Assembly: GCA_905331475.1 (NCBI GenBank)
Contig: CAJNYU010000357.1
Coordinates: forward strand, 1-64,000
Reading direction: 5' to 3'
Source of the DNA: Rotaria socialis
Taxonomy: Eukaryota; Rotifera; Eurotatoria; Philodinida; Philodinidae
Length of the DNA: 64,000 nt
The translations under genes and the position numbers were made by a program. The stretch's first letter is position 1. The number at the start of each line of letters is the position of its first letter. The notes beneath the pieces are model-generated. The model worked only from the letters and a program-made list of their open reading frames with translations. It was not told the origin of the DNA and searched no databases. This document shows positions 1 to 9,013 of this stretch, piece after piece.

Positions 1-2
1 CA

Positions 3-644
3 TTGGCTACTCGTATTCTTCATTTATTGGGTCGTGAAGGACCACGCACCACGACACCAGCTAAATATATTCGTTATATTTATAATCGTGTTATTCTTGG
101 AAATGCACCTGTTCGAGCTGATAAAATCCTTTTTCAATTTACTTTTGTTTTTATCAGTAATTAAGTAATTACTTGTGCAGCTGCGGTGAGTGCATTGGCT
201 AAGTTTGGTGCTGCCTCCGAAGAATTATTACCAAATATTTTGGTATTTTTACACAGAACAACACTCGATCAAGATGATGAAGTTCGTGATCGTGCTACTT
301 TTTATTATCAATTATTAAAACATAGTGATAAGGCATTAAATTCAGCTTATATTCTCAATTGTAAGTGTCCTTTTTCGATTAAATTGGAAAAAAATAGAAA
401 TATTTAATATTTGATCTAGCAATGAATGTGTCGTTGTCAGCACTTGAACGTCTTTTACATCGTTATACAATGGAAGCAACAACTAAACCGTTTGATGTTA
501 GATGTGTACCGATTGAAACAGTTCATGTAGAACAACCTAAAGCTTCTATGTTAAATTTCATTGTGTTTGTTTTCGTTTAACTTCTTTGTGATTTCTTTTT
601 TTATACAGTCGATATCAGAATTGGTGTTAGCCTTCCACATGTAG
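3..644 (+). CDS. COPG: Coatomer subunit gamma, 5'-partial and C-terminally truncated
   Basis: COPG is the gamma subunit of the COPI coat that drives retrograde Golgi-to-ER vesicle transport. The reading begins before the window. Exons 3-120, 181-360, 420-562 and 609-644 encode the end of the adaptin-like solenoid: [41 protein letters not shown] and KPFDVR all line up with animal COPG. Known COPG continues for roughly 300 more residues with a linker and the appendage domain. Here the best splice reading stops at a TAG at 642-644, and I see no appendage sequence in the next several kilobases. The intron at 121-180 has no GT-AG borders. Either this is a truncated, possibly dead duplicate, or the rest has been displaced. 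Family assignment is firm; functionality is doubtful. Confidence 0.85.
121..180 (+). other. Non-canonical intron with hairpin ends in COPG
   Basis: The COPG protein reads through from ...PVRA to AVSALAKF only if about 60 bases are removed here. The junction repeats AGCTG on both sides (116-120 and 179-183), so the cut can slide, but no placement gives GT-AG, GC-AG or AT-AC. Bases 118-126 (CTGATAAAA) are the exact reverse complement of 149-157 (TTTTATCAG), a 9 bp stem enclosing 22 bases. It may be an unconventional intron or a small insertion that inactivates the copy. Confidence 0.6.
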
Positions 645-810
645 GAACGTAGCTAAAACTAAACCGCGAGTTTCAGTTGCGTATTGAATAAAATAGTTTT
701 TAGCTAGTTATGTTTGTCTTAGAGGCAGTTTCGATTTCGTTAGAATGGTTCCTGTTGGATGCAGTTTTATCATTAATTAAGTTATATTGACTTCTTTCAG
801 TCACCATTGT

Positions 811-2577
811 TTAATGAATAAATGGAAATGAATGAGAATCTGTTGGACATGAAAGATCAAGAAAGAAAATGAGGATATACAGTCAAAATCGATGATATGT
901 TCAATGAGATGTTTCGACGTGTTCCATGTCCAAAAACATATTTTGTTGACACCAATCATTGAGGGCTGATATGTGGTCACAAAAGGCTTTTCCTGCGCCA
1001 AATTTATCATAGCTAAAAAAATAATTTGTTTATTTATGATATTATTAGTCATTTGAACACTCACAAAACTATGAAATCGATATGGTTATTATACGTAATA
1101 GAATGAGTCAATTCGATTTTCACTATTGTGCCGAAGCCTTCAGCTAAATGGTGCAGTTTGCCTGATGCTATCCCAGGTCGAACAATCCGGTTTGGAAACG
1201 GCCGGTTCCGGGTACTTCCGTTGATTTTGTGGAAGCAGTATTCTGGTTGGAAATTTTTAGCATTCTTTCTGGTGATTTCCAATCAATTCCTGCCAGAAAG
1301 CACCGGAACTTGGCAGGAATTCTCCGGAAAAGTCCGGCCGTATTTTTGACCGGAATACTGCTTCCATGTTCCAGCGATTTCCCGTGTTTTCCTGCAGGAT
1401 GTGGTGACTTTCCCGCATATTCCCTGGAGTATCCTACGGGATCCGGTGGCCGGAATGTTAGACCTGGGGCACTATAAAAAAAACATAGTAGTTGCAAAGT
1501 GATTTGGTTTTGAAGCGTTGCTCGATGATCCAAGCAAGACACTCCGAAATTAGGCTACAGAATTTATTACTTACGTTGCCAGTTGTGTCCATACGTGTTC
1601 ATGAATTTGCCACGCATGAAACTACTCGACGACCGTTCTTGCTGGAAAAGAAAATGTATTAGAAGAGTCAATATATCTATGAACTAGTTACACATAACTC
1701 CACGAAAATAATTTATGATTCTGAATAGGATCCGAACGTTTCTGAAACAGATAGATGTACAGAATGCACTATTGCATTCGATAGACTAACACCATTATAT
1801 GTATGGAGTTGGAGTTTTTCAGCATGAAACAAAGTATCATACGCCCAAACCTTGAAAAATCTGACAGCAATAATGAGTAGCAGAATTTAGTCGAAAGATC
1901 TCAATAGATATAGTTCATCAAGCTGACGTTTTTTTTCTTGTCGCTATATCTGTGATTATTGTCAAGTTTTTTTTGAAATGCTAGTTTTCGTAAAAACATT
2001 TTCTTTCAAATATGAATATTTAACTGAAACAATGTTTCACGAAAACACCTGCATATATATAGAAGTGTACTTCAGTTTAAATTGAAATACGCTCCGCACA
2101 ATTACTAGATTTTGAAGTAATGTCAACGTAATTCACATCGCTTATAGTGTTTTTTACTGTACAAAATGTAGTTTGTTTCAAAGCACATTTTGCCAATCCG
2201 TTCTGAATGATTATATCAGATGAACGAATCTACCTTTGCCATGCTTTCGTTCTTGCACCAATCAATTCGTCGCATTCATAATCTGAAGAAGTGCCAGTTT
2301 CTACTATTCAATGTTTACTCTCATACTAATACATCGAACATCATGCATTATGAAAACTTGTATCTGCGACACGTAACGATAAAGTTTATTACTCATATTT
2401 GAGTCGGCATTCACAAGGAGATCAAGTAAAAATTTATGTTTTGACTTACCTCTTCTCTTACACACATTTGAAAAACAAATTTTACTAACATTGAACGAAG
2501 TATAATCGAATAATAATACGTACATTAGGTTGTGGTCCTAAAACTCCACCTCTTGTATAATAATAAGATCGTATCAT
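811..2577 (-). CDS. Small four-exon gene, 69-residue protein of unknown function
   Basis: Four short minus-strand exons join without breaking frame: 2524-2577 (start ATG, phase 0), 1575-1641, 953-1012 and 811-839 (stop). Donors are GTACGT, GTAAGT and GTGTCA; acceptors are pyrimidine-rich and end in CCAG, TTTTAG and AACAG. The exon sum is 210 bases, 70 codons. The protein begins MIRSYYYTRGGVLGPQPN and contains FMRGKFMNTYGHNWQ and EKPFVTTYQPSMI. I do not recognise the family. The small size and Tyr/Gly/Pro/Trp-rich segments resemble short axonemal or mitochondrial accessory proteins, but that is only an impression. The intron at 1013-1574 contains a TIR element. The last two exons also have an open alternative frame, so the 3' half is less certain. 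Confidence 0.45.
1171..1470. mobile_element. CCGG-rich non-autonomous element with terminal inverted repeats (MITE-like)
   Basis: A GC-richer island inside AT-rich DNA. The left end 1172-1190 (CCCAGGTCGAACAATCCGG) matches the reverse complement of 1450-1469 with three mismatches. Inside, 1231-1247 (GGAAGCAGTATTCTGGT) and 1349-1365 form a second inverted pair with one mismatch. CCGG and TTCC words recur throughout, so the unit folds into nested hairpins. There is no credible coding capacity. A TA lies next to the left end and TATA next to the right, but no clear target duplication can be fixed. The same terminal motif recurs near 7150-7172. Confidence 0.6.
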
Positions 2578-4761
2578 TGTTCGATTATTATATGTTTGCG
2601 ACGACTAAAACTAAATTAAAAAATGTGTTAAATATAATAGGTGACCATGTTTTTGAAATAATTATGAGTTCTTAGTTCTATGCAAGTCAGAGCTTCAAGA
2701 TTATTTAGAGTAAGCTCTAACACATTGATGTGAATAGCATTCATTGATGCCAAATACATTTTTCATGATTGTTTGTACTCACGTACGTATTTTTCGTTCA
2801 GTACAGTTGTAGTGAATTTCACGATAAATTTCAAATTATACTACACTTCAGTTCTAACTGCTCTATATATATAGTAAAACTTGCATGTCTCTTTGATACT
2901 TTTTCGACAAGATTATGTTACAGCCTGCATTTTTACCCTATGTCCAAGACAACCCGAACTACAATTCCGTACAATAAAATGTTAACATACCATGAAACTT
3001 TCTTAACAAAGAGGACGGAAAATGTAACAGCGTACAACCAGTCATAAAAACTGTCGTTGAGCGTAACGAATGTTAGACAGACAGACGCCACAGAACTCCC
3101 TCTTTACAATATCAAAAGTAGAAGCTCGATACTTTTGACTGATCCAAAGGAAGTGGGAAGATGTCTACATCGATTTTACGCCGAAATGGATAATATTAGG
3201 GAAAACAATCTTCTTGGTAAGAAGCATTAGAATGAAATGGTCGAATTACATAAATAGAAGAAATGACTCGTCAGCAATGCCCAAACGTTTATTCGATATA
3301 GATATATCGATAGCAATATACTTTTTCTGTTCTTCTTTTCGTCAGCGTGACTAGCACACAGACGAAGAAAATAACAATACATGTCTGTGGCGTATAGAAC
3401 TCGAATCCTTCACCACATAATAGAGCTACGTTGAACCCACAGAAGAATGTTAGCACTGGATCTGACTATACTTTTCTATTCATGCAAAAAAACAAACGAA
3501 AAAGATATAATATATACCCAGGGAAGAAAATGCGTGAGAGTTAGAATGAAAAAAAAGTCCATTTGACCCTAAAGACGTACGATGGAGTCACATCATGTGT
3601 AATAATGAAGATGATCGGGTGTTAACTCGATAACAGAGAAGTGAACTGTTGTCTTTGTCTCCTAACTTAATACGATCAGCGGTGATGAAGATCATCGAAC
3701 AAAATGTATCATTAGTAAACCAGAAATTCAAAGTAAAATGCTCAATAAAAAGTGCCTACTTTTATCAACTTGTATCAACAGATAACAGAGCATAAGAAGC
3801 AATAATGCAGAATCGCTTCGTTTTTTTGTTGATACTTCGAATGTATCTTTACAATACTTGCTAAATAACGCTGACTAAGACTAAGAGAACGGCGTCTCTT
3901 TTTCAGTGTTAGTTGAATCTTTTTTCTGACTGACACAAAAATACAGACATTTTCTTGTATGGAAACGTCTTCAAACTTAATAAGACGTTTCAGTTCCATT
4001 TCTTTATTACTTTCCGGTAGCAAACAGATAGGAAGGAATCAGCGAATTATGCCTGTAGTATTTTTCAAAGTTTCTATGAAAACCGTTTTTGGAACACAAT
4101 TTGCCTGTGCCGATAGAAACTGACGAGTTCCCATGTCAATGTACGGCAAGGAATCATTGTTTTATTATTTTCATTGCATAGTACTATTAACATTTAATAA
4201 CTTATGGTCATGTTGATGATTATTCCTCTATTCACTTATTTTATAAACGTCTTGTATAGTCATTGTTCTCTGCTTTTTCCGTGTTCCGCTGATTCTTATA
4301 TCTGGTGTCGTAAAATTTCGGACTTCGACGTCTTGCCGACTTAGCTTCTTCGATTAATCAAAGAGTTCTTAATCCAAAATTGAAGTGCAGAATTTTCCAA
4401 TTTTTTACTTCACTAGCCTTTGAAGATACATACTTCAAAGAATTAAGGAATCCTCCATCCCATTATATTAACTTCATTTATGTAACTTCTGTCTAATTAT
4501 GAAACATATCATCTTATTCTTTTTGAACTTCATCATACTATAAGCATGTAAAAAAAACCACAAAACCCAGCAAGTACGTCAGGGAGACAGATCAAGCTGA
4601 AAAGAAAGGATAACCAGCATAGACGAATTGAACAAACTTGAAGCCTTTCAAAAACAAACATCCTTAATTTCATTTCTCTTGTCACGTTAAAATTCTCCCA
4701 TTCCAAGATAATTTCGATCAGATAGTTAATAAAACAAACTGCTTGTATTAAGTCGAGATTT
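2578..4761. other. Gene-free AT-rich stretch
   Basis: No exon-like reading with splice sites and no recognisable protein on either strand. Open frames here are short and of low complexity. It separates the small minus-strand gene from the KLHL20 remnant. Confidence 0.5.
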
Positions 4762-5359
4762 TCACCTGATATTGCTCATTGAATAAACACAACCACTCAG
4801 TACTGCAACTCCAACACTTGTTCGACATGAGCTTGCCGGTGCTATATCATTATTCCATTGATTTGTTTGAGGATCAAATCTATGCATAGTAATATTTATA
4901 TGAGAAATATTCTGTATTAAATTTACTTTTCCACACTGTTCAAATAACTAACGCCATCATGTCCACCAACAGCATATAAAAGATTATTAAGTACAGCTAC
5001 ACCAACTCCACATCTTCGTTTTGACATTGGTGATACAGCTCTCCGTTCATTTGTAACTGGATCAAACATTTCAACACTGGCTATGGCACCGCCAGAACAC
5101 CAACCTCGAACTATTTTAAGATTGAAAATTTAAATTAAAAAACAAGAGCTAATTTAATATAAAATAACAAACCAGCAAACAAAACTTCAGATGATTTTAT
5201 TGGTTTTCTTCTTCTTGTTCTTGGTCCTTGCATACTCAAAACGTTCCTGTGGTAATAATAGATAATATTTTGCTTGATCAGATCGAATTAGTGGATCTGA
5301 ACTAACTGTATTAACAAGAAATCGAGCACTCATCAATGGAAATCGTACATGTTCTAAGA
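4762..5359 (-). pseudogene. KLHL20-like: KLHL20-like kelch protein fragment, broken
   Basis: KLHL20 is a BTB-BACK-kelch substrate adaptor of CUL3 ubiquitin ligases. Read on the minus strand, the fragment gives [55 protein letters not shown], then [44 protein letters not shown] and [20 protein letters not shown], which follow animal KLHL20 from the end of BACK into the third kelch blade. Two small introns are still GT-AG. The damage is clear: about eight or nine codons are missing after PLIRSD, one extra base follows LLLPQER and shifts the frame, and the reading ends with SMSNIR and a stop at 4762-4764, so most blades are absent. No BTB exon is visible upstream. An undetermined base sits at 5360, at the edge of the fragment. 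Confidence 0.85.
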
Positions 5360-5360
5360 N

Positions 5361-6549
5361 ATATCACTTAATTCAATCTTAACAGATGATAGAAGTATTG
5401 TATATAAATATTGTTCTATGTAGATTTAAAACAACTTTTTAAAATGTGTTGTTTATTATTGAGTTGAAATGAAAACAATAGAAAAATACTATGTGAATAA
5501 ATTGGATTGCAAAGGGTGTTTAGTTGCTATGCCACAAATCAGTTAGAAAAAAAAATAAAGTAATAATCAAACAAAAGATCCATGGTCATATACAAGTGAA
5601 ACAAAATTTTCTACTCTTCAAGTATAGAACGCATTCTTCTTTACAATAAATGTTCTGATAAATATTTATTAATGAGAAATTGACAAGTTGGAAATTTTCA
5701 TAAAATGAAAAACAAGGTGCCAAACAGAGTATCAAAAACAAACCGCAAATATCATCAGTGTTTTATTGTCACCAATAATGATATATGCTGCTAGAACCGC
5801 TGATCTGTTTTCGGCCCACTGAATATCTTCAATGGACATTCATGAAAACAATGGACCAATAATGAGATAGTTCTTTATGAAATAAAGAAATTGACAGTGA
5901 AGTTAGAAAGTTTTTTTAGTGTGAAGTTAAATAAAAACTTGGTTCATTTAAACACAAATGATTAAAGAGCAACAAAATTTCTGGCTGAATTCTTATCAAT
6001 TCCTAGAGAATGTTAATTTAAGAATAGACTATTTTATGGATAATTTCTAGAAGACGCAAGTTTTATTTCAGAAAATATATTAAAGAGTAATATTGCATAT
6101 TTTGCAGAATGCAAGAGTTGAAAACGAAAGAAAAATTTCAAATAGAACATATTTCCTGTGATTAATGGAGAACCAAATGAATGCAGGATAAAAAATTTTT
6201 AAATAATGATTCATTTTCATCGAAATACGAGCAATTTTATATATTATGAATATGTAGATCATTTGTTCTGTTTGTAATTAGTAAAGGCTTTTTGAAGACA
6301 TGAAAGTTTATTTTAATGATAAAAGTAGACTAGTTTTATTCTTTTTTCTTCTTGATAAATGAATACTAAAAGAGATGTAACGATCAGGTGATCTTTGACT
6401 CAAAATAGTTTGTAAAACAAACAAAATGAATGATGAATATCAATATAGATTAGGTGACTTTATTTTAGTAATTTGAAGTGTTGCGTGAGTGGGAAACTGG
6501 ACATTGATTGAACAGCAGATTTCCACATTCATACCCCTTCCTTACACGT
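5361..6549. other. Gene-free AT-rich stretch
   Basis: No BTB or BACK exons that would complete the kelch fragment are found, and no other coding signal is visible on either strand. Confidence 0.45.
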
Positions 6550-7059
6550 AGGATATCTTGGAGTTTGATTCGAGTATTTCGCAACTGGATTCGCCTACAG
6601 GTTATACCAAAGCGTAAAAAGGCTAAATCAAGATAGATCTCGACGAGTTCTATCTTGGTATACTCTTTTTAACTTTTGGTATAACCTACAGACGAATCCC
6701 GGTGCGAGTTACAGAGAAAATTCGATTCTGGATCTTGTTCAGTTGAGTTTTCAGGCATCCAATAATGGAATCGGGCCTGAATGGTGATCATTCGATAGAG
6801 CGTATCAAGCTCTATTTCCTGATAAAGTTTCGTCGTTTGGTCTAATCTATGAGCGAATCGCGACAAGTTTTACGAAAAACACTGGATTTTTTGAAAGTAT
6901 TTCAGGTTTTTCTCCTTGAAGGAGGGTCCTGAGAAAAAAGTAATTAGTGGAATCGATAGAACTCGTCGAGATCTATCTTGTTTTAGGCTTTTTACGCTTT
7001 GGTATAACCTGTAGGCGAACCCAGTTGCGGAATACTCGAATCCAGCTCCAAGATATCCT
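6550..7059. repeat. Long inverted (foldback) repeat
   Basis: Left arm 6550-6653 and right arm 6956-7059 are reverse complements over about 104 bases with few mismatches. Shared words include AGGATATCTTGGAG, CCTACAGGTTATACCAAAGCG and AGATCTCGACGAGTTCTAT. The spacer is about 300 bases and contains, at about 6663-6710, a third degraded copy of part of the arm in the orientation of the right arm (TTTTGGTATAACCTACAGACGAATCC). No transposase is encoded. It looks like a foldback transposon or a collapsed palindromic repeat. Confidence 0.8.
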
Positions 7060-7075
7060 AAGTGCATGCCAAAAT

Positions 7076-7172
7076 GTCAAATTACGGCGATTTACGGTCG
7101 GAAACGTTGCAAAACGGTGGTATAAGGCCGCTTACGATCGTATCAGGTCGTCCGAATGTTCGACCTGGGAAT
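7076..7172. repeat. CG-rich repeat relic sharing the terminus of the 1171-1470 element
   Basis: This strip is unusually rich in CG and in TTACGG-type words. Its right end CCGAATGTTCGACCTGGGA is the inverse of CCCAGGTCGAACAATCCGG at 1172-1190. It holds a local hairpin CAGGTCG / CGACCTG separated by 10 bases. Only one end is visible, so it is probably a truncated member of the same repeat family abutting the foldback repeat. Confidence 0.5.
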
Positions 7173-7505
7173 ATTAATTGTTACCTTGGTGAGGATAATA
7201 GAGTTATAAGTTTATACATTAATTGAAACACGGTTTTAGTTAAGTCAATTAACAGTAAGACATGGTACAGTTCTAATCAACTACAGTACATTCACGGCAA
7301 ATTATCTGGCGACGAATTCACTTAGCACCTATGTACTAAACCCCTGTGCATTTTATTCTTGAACTATTGCATATATATCTAACATAAAAATCAGACACTC
7401 AAACTGTATCGAATCGAATCCTTTCAAATATATTCAGTGCATAATGTCGTCTTTTTGTTTAGATTGTAAAGTGATATAACTCTGCATGAAGGTTTTCTTG
7501 ATTGA

Positions 7506-7742
7506 TTGGTGCTACAAATGATTGCTGATAAAGAATTATGGTTATTTCGTTTATTTCAGGGTTTCAAATTCTATCGTCGTAATGATTTTCGTTTTCATTA
7601 TCTAATTCAAGTTGTATCAAAACCATCTTGTAGATCGTCTTCATTATTTTGTATTATACTTAACCTTCACGATAAAAACGTTCATTATCCAACAAGAAGA
7701 TTGGTTTGCAATTATCGTCTAATGGAAGTAGGTGATCAATAG
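7506..7742 (+). CDS. Possible orphan exon or small gene, unknown
   Basis: A 78-codon open reading with a coding-like codon mix amid AT-rich DNA. It includes FKFYRRNDFRFHYLIQVVSK, RRLVCNYRLMEVGDQ and a stop. A pyrimidine-TTTCAG site before GGTTTC at about 7559 could be a splice acceptor, in which case only the 3' part is exonic. I do not recognise the protein and cannot find a partner exon. It may be a remnant of another decayed gene in this stretch. Confidence 0.25.
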   Translation: MVLQMIADKELWLFRLFQGFKFYRRNDFRFHYLIQVVSKPSCRSSSLFCIILNLHDKNVHYPTRRLVCNYRLMEVGDQ

Positions 7743-9013
7743 TTGTCTTGTGAAAAAGATTCGGCTTTCATTCAGTATCATACATGGAAAGTTAAAAAGA
7801 AAATCGAATTGATTTTTAGTTTAGAAATATCCTACAGAAATGCGCAGTATAGAAAATACACTAATGCTATTTGTTTTTCGTATCAACACAGGCTAAACCG
7901 GATCGAAACTTTTCTGTTTGACTTAATATTTCAATAATGTCTAGCTATATTTACAAAAGCATTCTATCTTCTACTATTTTCGATTGAATAAGGCCTCGAT
8001 TTTCTGCTTAATTTAAGTAACACATTCAAAAACGTAATAGTATTCGAGTTATAGATGCATAAAACGATATTTATACTTCACTGATGCAAAATAGACACTT
8101 CGTCCTGTGAGAATTTCTTCTAGTAATCATACAGAGCAATCAACGTTGGATGATCTACGTATCTGTAATAACCCCATTCAGGATTATATTAAATCCGTTC
8201 ATTTATTCATGACGATTAACAGAGCTGCTCATAAATATATGCAAGAAAAGATCTGGAATATTTTTCACGGTTAAATATCTAAATGTGGAATTATCATGAA
8301 TGACTTGCAGTATTAATCGAGACCTGAAAAGTTTTCTTTGGCTTCATATAAAGTACGACTAAAACTAAATTTTAGATATATATGTGGCTTAATGCTTCAT
8401 AAGAGAATTTCATATCAATTATTATTAATGGTAGTAAATTGATGGATGCTGAATAAATTATAGAAGAAATACAAGAATTTTGTTCTGTCTAGATAGATAT
8501 ATGTAATGTCGTTAATGTTTTCTTGGTGGGCTATTGATCATCATCTCCATGCAAATTAATAAAACATCAACGCATTGAATTGAAGCAAACAGATGATGTG
8601 TCTATCTTTGTACTGCATAGTTCTTCATGATTGGCCTTGTATGTCAATTTTATTAGTAGAAATTTATGCAAATCGATCCAAAGCAGTTTTCTTATCTCTA
8701 TTGTTGCTTCATTATTTGATATTATTCAATGAAATTGTATTTTAACTAAATAATCATAATGAGATTTTTTACAACACAAACACTGTTACTAGTTCAAAAT
8801 CCAATTCTTTCATCAAATAAGCTATATTATTTATTTTGCCATTTTAAACGTGAGGAAAAAATAACACGGACATGAAAACATCGTTTTTAGTACTTTTAAT
8901 AGAAGGAATAAGTTTATTTTCTCTCTGTTCTTTTTGTGTCTTTGTACATCTGACTAATAATTTGCAATTGATCGATAAATAATTAAATAAACAAACAGGA
9001 TTGAGAATACAAA
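7743..9013. other. Gene-free stretch downstream of the MTMR gene
   Basis: Nothing supported on either strand. The 3' untranslated region of the minus-strand MTMR gene should lie at its right end. Confidence 0.4.

Noticed and set aside
801-1064. Single long minus-strand reading over exons of the small gene
   Set aside because: It reads through an intron with a GT donor at 952 and acceptor at 840; the four-exon model closes in phase and is preferred.
1128-1542. Overlapping open frames on both strands
   Set aside because: They lie in the CCGG-rich inverted-repeat element; open frames arise from its composition, not from a protein.
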